Below, in pieces: positions 20,436-31,336 of a stretch of 64,000 nt of DNA. A model generated the notes under the pieces. That model was not told the origin of the DNA, ran no database searches, and saw only the letters and a list, made by a program, of their open reading frames with translations. The position numbers and the translations under genes are program-made. Origin of the DNA: Paratinospora sagittata (taxonomy: Eukaryota; Streptophyta; Magnoliopsida; Ranunculales; Menispermaceae); contig CM069608.1 in NCBI GenBank assembly GCA_035771175.1, forward strand, positions 7,828,519-7,892,518, written 5' to 3'. How positions within the stretch are numbered: the first letter of the stretch is position 1; every line of letters starts with the position of its first letter.

Positions 20436-22178
20436 CTGGTATGCAAGGAAATTTGCGAGGCAGGAAAGGGCGTATCATACCCTTTTGAATTTTCCAATCA
20501 ACTGGATTTATCGTTGCTGCTTCCAGCTTAAGCAAAATCTCACTGTTGTTTGGAGTAGGAACTGGGACTTCCACATGCTGCAATAAGTAGGAAATCTAAG
20601 CCAGAAGACTCATAGCATGCTAAGAAGGAACCACCATTGACATTGATTGCATTATTTGCACCAACTGTTCAACATTTATCTAATTGAGCATGCGTACAAT
20701 AGTAAGCAATTGATGACTAAAATCACACTATAGAAGCAGAAAAGATAATGAGAACTTATGCTTCTTTCCCCTCTCGTACCCCAAAACAAAGAACAAAACA
20801 CTTACTATCTCAAACTTGATTGGGCGATATTTTAGATGCTTTATGATTTGACTTGGAGATCATGAGTTTGACTTTGGAAACAACCTCCCTGTAGTGTAGG
20901 GGTAAGACTGCCCTTAGACCCTACAATGGCGGGAGCCTCATGCATTGCTTATGTCCCTTTATGAGTTTGATATAGCTAATTTTAATCAAACGACTTGGTA
21001 ATTCAAACAATCATCTAAAAACATTCGATTTGGATATTTGTGCTTCAATTTCAGTTTTCAAGTGATGGAGGCCAACCTAGAACTTTGAATGAAGGTAATT
21101 AGGTGTTCAAAAACAAGGCTTTATGTATAGAGCACAGGGGTCGTGGTGGTATGAGTTTTCAGGCCTAAATAAGACAAAGGTTTCAGGATGATATCTTTCG
21201 ACCTCAACAGCACCTAATCAAACAAAGAAATGACATCTCAAATATTTTTCTTCAGGGCATAAAGATGGAATTTTACTAAGAATAAAGCTAGAGTAACACC
21301 TTCTGAAACACCTTTTTGAAACACTAATGCTTATATGTAACTGATTTTTTTCAAATCACATTGGACTAGATGATTTGAGGAAAACCATTGGTGTACAAGC
21401 AAGGCTATCCTAAAAGGTATTTCCTCAGGTGTCACTTCAGCAATTTCCTTCTAGTAATATGGTGTAATCCATTGCAAAAGAAGGCAAATCTCAAAAGCAG
21501 CATCAAAGAACTAAAGAGCCCAAGAAGCCAGTGATTGAATATGAAGTCAAGTAGCTCATGTTATAGTCATGCTAAAGCTTCTTCTAATCTGCACATGCAG
21601 TTGTATCATAATATCATGAAAGTACAAATATGTTGGAGATACAATTTTATTTTTTTTTCCTTTTTTAACATCCATGCTGGTCAAACTTTAGAAGACAAAC
21701 AAACCTAATTCCGTTAACTAATAACTTGAGGAATACTACCTTCCAAGTTGCAAATTTTAAATCGAATTTGATAGCAACCCTACATTCTTACACCAACCCA
21801 AAACAGTTTTCTTTTTAAAAAGAAACCCTTCAGCATAAACCAAATATAGAGAGAAAAAAGAAAAAAAAAATGTCAAAAGAATCAACCTGCCACCCAAAAA
21901 CTAAAATAAATAAAAGGGCAATGGCATCTCCAATCATTTCTCATGAAAATTAAACAGATTTTCAGAAATCCCACTTAAATCCAAAAAAAAGACATAATTT
22001 TTTTAAAAAAAAATCCCAAAAAATAGAACCCCAATCTTAGAACAAGCCCAGTAGAGCATGAAAAACAGAAAATGGGATCAAAAAATAAAAAGGGTAAGAT
22101 GTTTTTTTTAACCTTCAAAGCAGCAGCACCACCTCCATATCCATCATACTGAACCCCATGCATAAGTTTTGCCGCCAT
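20436..22178 (-). pseudogene. ceQORH-like gene, partial duplicate (exons 1 and 2 only)
   Basis: Exon 1 (about 22113..22178) encodes MAAKLMHGVQYDGYGGGAAA followed by LK. Exon 2 (20436..20577) encodes HVEVPVPTPNNSEILLKLEA..INPVDWKIQKG..RPFLPRKFPCIPG. Splice sites, phases and exon lengths (66 and 142 nt) equal those of the intact gene at 31337..43589, and both exons remain open. Only the GroES-like N-terminal part is encoded. Exons 3 and 4, with the rest of the catalytic domain and the NADPH fold, are absent further downstream on the minus strand. No working enzyme is expected, although the conserved promoter could still drive a transcript. Confidence 0.88.
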
Positions 22179-22293
22179 CTCCACCGGTTCTGATTCAACA
22201 AAAATGTCAGTTTTTCCTACTCTTCTCCTTCGTTTCTATGAACATTAAATGACCAAATTGTAATTGTAAACAATTAAATGACCACATTACTCC

Positions 22294-22299
22294 CACGTG
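22294..22299. promoter_or_regulatory. G-box (CACGTG) in the copy A promoter
   Basis: CCCACGTGG lies about 120 bp upstream of the copy A start codon. A CACGTG core sits at the matching place in copy B (43727..43732) although the surrounding sequence has diverged. This is the classic plant bZIP/bHLH site. Binding is inferred. Confidence 0.5.
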
Positions 22300-22491
22300 G
22301 CAGAACCTAACTTTCTGTCCTTTTTCGTCTTTTCACGTTTTTGGATTGGCATTTCAAGAATAGAGACGCGTTTTCTTTCTTAGGTATTTTCAATATATCT
22401 TTATATATTGAAAGGCGTGAAGGGCAAAGTTGGACCTTGAGGTCTGAATGCGGAGGCGCAAACAATGAAAAAAAAACAAAAAAGAAAAAAT

Positions 22492-22782
22492 TGTTATAAA
22501 TGTATCATGGAACCTCCTTGTTACCTCAGTATAAGTGTTAAATTTAATTTTATAATAATTAATAAAATTAATTTTTATAACCATTAAATTTATTAATATT
22601 ATTAATATAATTTAATTATTTATTATGACTATGAGCTTATATAAGGAATTGCTTAGATTGCATTAGATGTGAAAAAAATTTATACAAGTCTAGAATATCA
22701 TGAGAATAAAATATTTTTTTATTTTTCTATTTCTTTCTCAAGTATGTCTTATTTATAATAGTTATCTATTTATTTTACAACA
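22492..22782 (+). repeat. 5' LTR of the old Copia
   Basis: 291 bp, TG..CA ends, with TTATATAAGG near 22634 as a likely TATA box. Followed by the primer site CGTTATCAGCATGA at 22783. Confidence 0.75.
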
Positions 22783-25591
22783 CGTTATCAGCATGAAAGT
22801 TCTGAAAATTGAAATGAAAAAGGTATATTTGTAGTAAGATTATATATCTTTTTTTTTATTTGATACTATTTGATATTGAGTTATTTTATATTGCTATTAT
22901 ATTTTGTTTATTGCCTCAATCTATGTAGAAAAATCATATGTTTTAAGCTATATTATTATTATATTTTGATTCATATGACAAAAAGTTGTGAAGGAAAAAA
23001 ATTCTAGCTGAAAACTAGACTATGAAGATTATTATGGTTGATTGCATCTGAAGTTGCAATACCAACGAGATGTAAGTATTGTTATCTTTGATCCAAAAAA
23101 TTTTATGATCAAATGCACTGAAGTTGTAAGATCAAAGTTATGTGAAATAAAATAAAGAAGACATTATTTTACACTTAAAATATGCTCCTGAAGTAGCAAA
23201 ATAGAGAGTGTTGAAGTATTTTCAAGAAAAAAGTTGTGATAAAAAATCACATATTGAGAAAAAAAAATTATGATGAAAAACTACGTGTTGATGTATTCTC
23301 AAGAAAATAATTATGATGAAAAAATTACCAAGCTTGTCTAGCTGGTTGTATATCATTACTTAAAGTGAATGATTTTTTTGGTTAATGATCATGAATGAAA
23401 AAAATTATTTGAAAAAGGTCGTGATCATCATGAATGTGAAATAAATATGGTCATGATCATGGATGTAAGAAATGAATAACAAAGGCCATAATTATAGATG
23501 ATAAAGAAATGAATAACAAAGGCCATAATTATAGATGATAAATGGATATGGCAAAAACCATGAGAATAGATGAAAAAAATAAATAAAGGTCATGGTCTTG
23601 AAACAAAATTAATGTGACAAAAGTCATAATTGAGATTATTATAATAACCATAATGGTTACAATTTTTGAAAATATGGTTATAGTCATATATTTCAAATAT
23701 ATTTAGTATTCTACTAAAGTGGAATGATATCGTTATTGCAACACAAAGAAAGTGAAAATATTTATAAAATAAACCAATGATTAAGTATAAAGTGTTTGCG
23801 TTACGTATGAAATAAAATGGCATTGGTTGGATACATATTGTATCACTAAATGATTGATCTTTATTAAGCCTTAATAAAGAAAAAGAGGTTCAGAAAAATT
23901 ATTAATAGCTCTTAAAGAGCAATTAGTATATTAGCAAATGACGTAAAATTTATGGTGGCAAGTAATGCTTTATATTTTATGTAATACAAAAGATTTTGCT
24001 TAATTTTGAGAATATGTGAACAAAAAAAAAATATCACATATTGAAAAATATTTATATATTGCTTCATTTATTTTTGGGAAAAAATAAATAAAAATAGAGT
24101 GACTTTCTATTTTAATTTTTGGCTCCTTATACTATTAAATTATGAGGTCAATTGAAATGATGTTATGATCAAGAACCATAAATTCTTTGACACAAATATA
24201 TTTATATTTTGGCACATTTGCCAAGTCTCAGGTTCCTTAATGATATTGATATAATTGGTCAAGGTTCAAGGAAGCAATTTTCCTGCCATTAGGGGGAGAA
24301 GCTAATTTCATAATAATGACATGTAAAATTGTTAGAATGCAATATAAGTCAATGTGAATCAATTTCTCATTGGGGGATGAAAGCCAATTTCAGAATAATG
24401 GCTAGAAAAATCGCTAATGTAATATGAGCTAACATGGATTAATTTCATCTTTATGGGAGAAAAGTAAGTCTTTTACCTTCACATTCTTAGAATGCAATAT
24501 GAGGTTATGTGAACTAGAAGCTCAAAGGAGAAGCCAAAATAAATTATAAGTTTACATGATCAATCATATGCAAAATAATTTCAGATCAGTTAACTGATGT
24601 ATTTGTGATAAGTCATAGTAGGACAAATTGTTTATGTGTTAACACATAAATATGCGACACTTGAAGCGTGATTGACCGGTCAAATAAAATCAAATGACAC
24701 AATTTCCTATAAGAAGAAGATATAAATAAATATTCTTAAAAAGGAATAAAATATTAAGAAATAAATATCTCATGAAGACGTATGGATTGATGATTAAATA
24801 TTTCTTTGATAGAAAAAATATATATGTTTAATAAAGAAACATATATGATTATCTCTTCAAAAGTTATTGTTTGAAAAATATGTATTTTATGAAGAGGAAT
24901 ACATTGAAAAATGAATGTCCATTAAAGAAGCATAAAAATATCTTGAAGTGCTATGAAATATGAAATAAATATTCTTTACAGAGAAATAAATTTGATATAA
25001 ATGTCCAATAAAAGGACATAAGTATGTCTTGAAGATATATTTGAAGACTTAATATTCCTTAAAGAAAAATAAATTTATATAAGGGAACTTCATAAAGTTC
25101 CACATATATATATATATATATATGATAGACATGAGATGAAAATAATATTGCTCGGGATATTTTTATTGATATTTTTATGTGTTCATTGATATTTTTTAAA
25201 AATGAGGATCCCACATCATAAATTGTGTGAAGAATGTCGACGTTGAAATTATTGGCAAAAGTAAAAAATTATTAGTTAAATTCGTTGATGAATGAGAACT
25301 ATTTGAAATGGAATTCAAATGCATGAAGCGTAAATCATTTTAGATATAAATGATTATTTATATGAAACTATTAAAGAAAATGAATAGATCCATGAATGAT
25401 GATATATATTTATGAAATTTGGATTAAAATGCTCGAAGCAAAACCATTGGATGATTCAAAATTGCTTGATTTAAACTACATTCATGTTTATATGATTATT
25501 ATGCATACATATTTTATAATAGCTTTAATAAGTATTTGTGATCATATGCATATTATGAATATATATATATATATTGATTTGTATTTATTAG
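22783..25591 (+). other. Decayed interior of the old Copia, left part
   Basis: No open frame of note. The stretch has repetitive phrases, such as GGCCATAATTATAGATGATA twice near 23490..23540. It also has a GGGGGAGAAGC tract near 24292 and several AGAAGCC(A)AT phrases. It is probably decayed gag/pol; domains can no longer be read. Confidence 0.5.
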
Positions 25592-26138
25592 TGTCACGAC
25601 GCCCCTGACGTAGGCTGACGTCATGACCGGCACAGTGTACTATATACTGTACATATTCATATACAGTATACAATACACTGTCAGCCTTCACGTAGTCTCA
25701 CAAACCTTCCCAAAATGTACAATAATTTTTTTTTTTTTATATATACCACAAATCAAATCCCATAACCATTCCATTCATTCACACATCAAATTATCATTTC
25801 CTCATCCAATATAACTATATGTCCACACATCCCATCTAGATGATAATACATATATCTATAATGTGTGATAATTTTACATATTAAAATAACAAAAATATAA
25901 TCTATTTCCTCCAAGCATACATACACATACCAGACAAGTTCATTTTCCCTTCGAGTCAATACCTGAAATATTGGAGGAAATAGGGTGAGCAATCAACAGC
26001 TCAGTGAATATAGTTCTTGAGATGACAATTATATACATTTATAGAAATATGACATTTAAAATCATTTCAAACACTTATTCAACACATGCATCATTCAATG
26101 AATATATTGTACATGTCAACATCATAAATTTCATGATT

Positions 26139-26340
26139 TTCAATAACATAATGCACAATCTCCCTCCTCCGCAAGGCAAGAGAGCGGGTCTAACCCTTGT
26201 ATGGTCGTACAAGGTAGACACAACTTCTCATGACCCAATTCAATAACACCATGCACAATCTCCCTCCTCCGCAAGGCACGAGAGCGGGTCTAACCCTTGT
26301 ATGGCCGTTACAAGGTAGCCACAACATCTCATTACCCAAT
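26139..26340. repeat. Tandem duplication inside the solo LTR
   Basis: Two copies of about 100 bp share AATCTCCCTCCTCCGCAAGG and GAGCGGGTCTAACCCTTGTA. Single related copies occur near 48150 in the sister LTR. Confidence 0.8.
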
Positions 26341-26739
26341 TAACAGTCATTTCAAGGATCGCAACCCTTGTTAGGACAGACCTAACGAAATGACAATGAG
26401 GAATCGCAAAGCCTCATCATTACAAACTCCAATGCTAAAATCAGTTTACATGATCCATAAAACTCAATGCCTTATATATAATATTACATGCGTACAATCA
26501 AACAGTTTATATGCGTACAATGCCATACAAGAACCAAATCAAGAAAACTATACTCACAGTGGTTACACGGGTTTTCTAATTCAACTGCTAAAATCGAGCA
26601 ACAATAGGGCTTCCTCAAGAGCGTTTATCCATGCCCTTAAGCTCTCAATTTAAACACTGAAATGACCATAGATTATCATGAGAATCATCATTTACCATTT
26701 CGGTAGCTACTAAAATATCAACTCACTTTTCACAGTACT

Positions 26740-26818
26740 ATTCACTTTTACTATTCACTTTTTGCTATTTACCATACTATTCATTTTACTATTCACTATT
26801 ACTATTACTATTACTATT

Positions 26819-26866
<48 letters not shown>

Positions 26867-26945
26867 TACATTTACTATTCACTATTTATTTTTACTATTT
26901 ACTATTCACCATTTACTATTTACTATTTATTTTTACTATTCATCC
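26740..26945. repeat. Minisatellite built on CACTATT / ACTATT
   Basis: Roughly 200 bp of mixed CACTATT, TTACTATT and ACTATTATT units lie inside the solo LTR. The open frame across it is repeat-driven. Confidence 0.9.
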
Positions 26946-27780
26946 GAATGTTGTAAATTGTATTAAAATTGTCCAACGGCTCCAAAAATCATAAAATTGA
27001 GTCTAACCACATATTCGGGTTTCTAACAGTCCAGGAAGCATTTTTCTAGCTTTCTAACGGGTTTTCATTCACGTTGGGGTCAAAACCCCAATTTGTCAAA
27101 ACGCCGTAAAACGGCTCTCACAACAACAATTAATCCGCTAGAAAGGTTACAACTAGCTTAGATAGTAATTTTACGATAAAAAATAGCAAAAATAGCTTAC
27201 CGGCACGTCAAATTTGGCGCGAATCCCGCGTTCTCTCTTTTTCTTCTTCTCCTTCTTCTCTCTGTTTCTCTCGTGCCTCTCTGTTCTTCTGCAACTTCTT
27301 CATCTTCTTCCTATTTCATTTTTTTTTTTTTTTTTATTCTTCTTTTTTTTTTATTTTTTTATTTCCTTCTAGTTGCCACACGTTGGAAGCAACTAGAAGG
27401 ATTTTTTTTATTTTTTTATTTTTTTATTATTTTATTATTTTATTTAGATTTATATATATATATGATTCCATGCACCTTGACTCCCTTTATTAACTAACTC
27501 CTCCATCAAATTTCATTAAATTCATTCAATCATAATCAAATCCACATTTTTAATTAACCAATCCCATAAATTAATCAATTTAATTCACATGTATCATCTT
27601 CATTTCATAATTTTATTTATTTACTAATCATACACGCGTATATTTAGCGCATACGTATCAACTACGTGTATTATCACGTGTATATTTAACTCATACGTAT
27701 AAAATATGTGTATTATACATCTCGATATACGCGTACTTCAACGTATGTATTTAATTAAATTTACGGGGTGTTACAATTAG

Positions 27781-28769
27781 GGCATATGTTGATTATTTAA
27801 GTTTTATAAGAACTCTTGAAGAATTTATTAGTATGTCTTTAAAAGGGAAATATGTAATTAAGTTTAGAGAAAAAATAAATTGTCTTAGCTTGCCATGAAT
27901 TTTTTTTTCAGTGAAATTTTTATCCTTTAGGCAATTTAATGAAATAGAGAATTAAAGTAAATTAACTTTATATATATTGATAAAATATATCCCTTGAGCT
28001 CTTTAACGATTGATCGGTTGAAATCAATAAAGATCATTTTCATTATAATGAATATGATTAAAAAATACTTAATATTGAATCATCATATTTTTATGCAATT
28101 GATGTACTTATGTATCTTATAAATTATATAAAGAACGTATATTATATTATGTTATTAAGTAATTTGTTAGCTAGTAAAATACAACTTTACATTAAGTTGA
28201 AGCATTAAAATGATATATTTTTATATGATAAGTAATATAGATTTATTTTATTCAACAGTGTCACGATCATAATTACTTGAATATGTAATATGTTCAAAAA
28301 GTTTATTAAATAAATATATTTCATTAAAATCAATAAGCTATAAAAAGTAATAAAATTAATATATAAAAATATGATCACGATGCATTATATGTAAAAATTA
28401 ATAAAAATTTATTTTCTAAAGTTTTGTCAATTACAATATTTGTGGAGCCAATTTATAATATTAGTATACATATATTGAAAGGTATTTGAAGCGTCAAGCT
28501 ACTAAGAAAAATTTAATGATGTCAACATGAGGGGGAGAATTCTTACGAAGATGAGTTATTAATTAGTGCACTGTACTCTTTTCCCTTAGCTAAGGTTTTG
28601 TTCCATTGAGTTTTCCTTGCAAGGTTTTTAACGAGACAATTATAATAATATAAGACTTAAAGAGAATATTTTACTTTTTTTTCTTCTAGATTTTTTTTCC
28701 ACTGAGTTTTCTCTAGTAAGGTTTTAATGAGACATATTCTCTATGTATGATGATATTCAAAAGGAAAAG
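27781..28769 (+). other. Decayed interior of the old Copia, right part
   Basis: AT-rich and without readable pol domains. Near 28565..28745, CTGTACTCTTTTCCCTTAGC and twice-repeated TTCCA(T/C)TGAGTTTTC phrases resemble the non-coding pre-LTR region of some plant Copia elements. It ends in a short purine tract before the 3' LTR. Confidence 0.5.
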
Positions 28770-29098
28770 TGTTATAAATGTATTTGAATATCATCATAAC
28801 CTCAAATTCATTACAAGGATTTTGTAACCTCTATATTAGTGTTAGATTTAATTTTGTAATAACCAATGAAATTAATTTTTGTAATCATTGAATTTATTGA
28901 TATTATTAATGTAATTTAATCATCTATTATGACCATGAGCTTATATAAGTAGTTACTTAGATTACACTAGCTGTTAAAAAGGCTTATACAAATCTATAAT
29001 CTCATGAGAATAAAATATTTTCTAATTTCTCTATTTCTTTCTTAAGTATGTCTCTTTTATATTTGTTTACTTGTATTAATTAATTATTTATTTTACAA
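28770..29098 (+). repeat. 3' LTR of the old Copia
   Basis: Starts TGTTATAAATGTAT like the 5' LTR and shares the TATA region and 3' part. It has an extra 35-40 bp near its start. The 3' end merges with an A-run at 29095..29107. Confidence 0.7.
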
Positions 29099-31336
29099 AA
29101 AAAAAAAGTGGTTGATGTCGGGGGCTGGTTGGGTTAAATTATTAACCGTGGTTATATGTGATGGGCCTAGAGATTTGGGCCATGCCCAATGGCTTGGTTG
29201 TGGGCCTTGTTGCCTTACCTACTAGTAATAGCTCGTTACAAGTAAGTTTGGTTTAAGAAGTAGACTATTGAATTTTGTCTAGCCTTTTCTAAATTTATTT
29301 TTGTATACTTCCGTCCAAGTATGAAAAAAATTTGTTTTAATTTTAAAAAATGGATACTTAGTTACCAAGGATAAAAATATAATTTTCTATACATAAAATT
29401 AGAAAAACCTATGCTTTGAACACTCTTTTGTATATATATATATATGAATTAAAGGGGCTGAAAGTTAACAAAAAAAGAATAAGGTACCAAAAAATAAATA
29501 AATAAAAGGAGTTAAAAGTTATCTAAAATAAATAATTAATTAGGGGGCTGAAAATTACCAAAAAAAAAAAAAGAACTGAAAATGATAAAAAAGAATAATT
29601 CTTAAAATAGATCTTACATTTAACAACATTACAAAAAGGAATCTTTTAGTGCATTTTTACCAAATTACTCATATGTGTATTTTTTATATAGATTTATTAG
29701 ACAATTTTATATTAAATGTAGTGGGTAATTTAAAACTTTATGATAAAAGTAGTACACCGTAATTTAAGAAGTTTTGATTATATATATATAAATTATACAT
29801 AACATATCTAATTCACTTAAAGTTATCATAAATTCAAGATAGATAATCATACAAATTGTTTTGATTAAACAAAATGGGAAATAACAATATATAAGGGGAA
29901 AAACGTCATTTTGACCACCACTAGTTCTAACCCACCATTTCCACTCTCTCTATTCACTACTCACTACATCCTCCACAAAATCCAAAATCACTTAAGGCTG
30001 CATTCCATTTGTGATCTAGAAATACAAATTCTGAAAATGACTTTTTATCATTTTTTAAAGGTTGTTCTCTTATTTAAATTCACGATTTTTTTTTTAAAAC
30101 GACTAATTAAACGTATTTTCTTTTGTTTTTAAAATTTTTAAATACAAAAATTATATTTGAATAATGAACAAAGCAGGGCTCTTCATACTTAGTCATGTGC
30201 TCCTCACAAAACATCTACTGTATGAATATGATCCTCTACCTTTCCGCTCTTTTCTTTTCCTTAAAGAGCATATCATATAGTCATATATAACCTCAATACT
30301 ATTATAATTCTCAATATATAATCTCATATCAATCTTTTATAGTCATACATTCACTAGTGAGTAGTGATGCTCCCCTCTGACTTGGGTTCTAGGGTTGCAT
30401 ATATACAATCATGCAGGGAAGAGCATAGCATTTCATGTAGCAACAACAATTACCCCTCTTAATTGAAGAAGGTGATGGCGATCTCACCGGAGTTGCCCTA
30501 AGGGAGGAGCCGGCACTACCTCACCGTTGTGAGCGCCATTTTGATCTTGCTAACGTCACAGTATTCGGGCCGGGCAGGGTCTTAGTAGCAAGAAAGGGTG
30601 GAAACCTATAGTTCACTGTGTAGAGAATTCCAGTAAATCAGTTCTTGACTTACGGAATCCTCCTTGATTATAAGAGATATAGTTTAGTTTATACGATTTC
30701 CATTTGTAGTTATCTTTCCTATTTTATCTCTGTATTCAAACTCTACTCTGTTTTGTATACGTCTATATAAATGAAAAACTCAACCCCACATAAATGTATT
30801 GTTATGACATCAGAGCTTCTTTGGATTAACCTCACAAACATTGTTACACTGGTGAATTACTAAGGAGGTTTTTTTCACTCAAGATGTGAATTTGATTCTT
30901 AATAAAGGTCAGTTTGTAGTGTCAAACTCCAAGTTAAATTTACGTTTGTTTATAATTAAAATGACTGTAATTCAACCATAATTCTTTTTTATCACCAAGT
31001 TATATTTTAGTATTTTCCACCATTAAAAAAAATAAAACATTAATTATAATGTTTTACAGTAATGCAAATGAAATACAGCCATGATAAACAGCTCATGATG
31101 CACTAAGGTAATAAAATGGATGAACACTCAGTTATACAACATACAAAAATCTCCATATAATATATATCAAGTAATTTGCAGGTAATTCACATGCTGTTGG
31201 CAGTCTCAGTTTTTGAGGGTAAAATCTATCTACATAAGTCACACATACAATTATAATGTATAAACACACAACTCAACAAAAATAATTAAGACCATAAATA
31301 CAATACCAAACCAAACCTAACCTGACTGAAAATAGT
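29099..31336. other. Intergenic region downstream of the ceQORH gene, with an LTR relic
   Basis: AT-rich, no supported gene. At about 30640..30804 the sequence looks like a Copia LTR tail (CTATATAAATG near 30765). It is followed by TATGACATCAGAGCTTC, a damaged initiator-tRNA primer site. A GC-richer patch at 30470..30600 has no frame that could be recognised. The 3' UTR and polyadenylation region of the oxidoreductase gene should lie just left of 31337. Confidence 0.5.

Larger units (their letters stand above)
5655..22384 (-). repeat. Segmental duplication, copy A (partial ceQORH locus, split by nested Copia)
   Basis: Ignoring the nested Copia at 6815..18892, this interval aligns in direct orientation with about 35375..43813. 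The matches cover an old Copia remnant, exons 2 and 1 of the oxidoreductase gene and the promoter. On the right, similarity stops at TTTCTTAGGT (22384 in A, 43813 in B), which marks a breakpoint. On the left it fades at about 5655 / 35375. Exons 3 and 4 are not included. Large differences between copies are explained by separate insertions. Confidence 0.85.
25592..27775 (-). mobile_element. Gypsy solo LTR with 5-bp target-site duplication ATTAG
   Basis: A 2,184-bp block runs from TGTCACGACGCCCC to GGGGTGTTACA. On the minus strand it has the usual Gypsy LTR start TGTAACACCCCG. ATTAG flanks it on both sides (25587..25591 and 27776..27780). No primer site or coding region adjoins it, so LTR-LTR recombination removed the interior. 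The 3' LTR at 47459..50151 belongs to the same family. It contains a tandem duplication of about 100 bp (26139..26340) and the CACTATT minisatellite. Confidence 0.92.
22492..29098 (+). mobile_element. Old, decayed Copia element holding a Gypsy solo LTR
   Basis: Two related LTRs (22492..22782 and about 28770..29098) start TGTTATAAATGTAT and share ATTATGAC(T/C)ATGAGCTTATATAAG and CATGAGAATAAAATATTTT. The left one ends TTACAACA and is followed by CGTTATCAGCATGA, a primer-site form known from some plant Copia lineages. A GAGGGGGAGAATTC tract lies at about 28530. The interior (22783..25591 and 27781..28769) is AT-rich with no readable pol over any length. LTR divergence is high, so the element is old. 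The right LTR end is blurred by an A-run and no TSD could be confirmed. Confidence 0.75.

Noticed and set aside
26762..26956. Open frame of YSLFTIHYS repeats
   Set aside because: Driven by the CACTATT minisatellite.
27273..27497. Hydrophobic frame with long Phe runs, membrane-protein-like
   Set aside because: T-rich low-complexity part of the solo LTR.
30470..30600. Possible gene fragment starting ATGGCGATCTCACCGGAG
   Set aside because: The frame stops after eight codons and neighbouring frames show no recognisable family.
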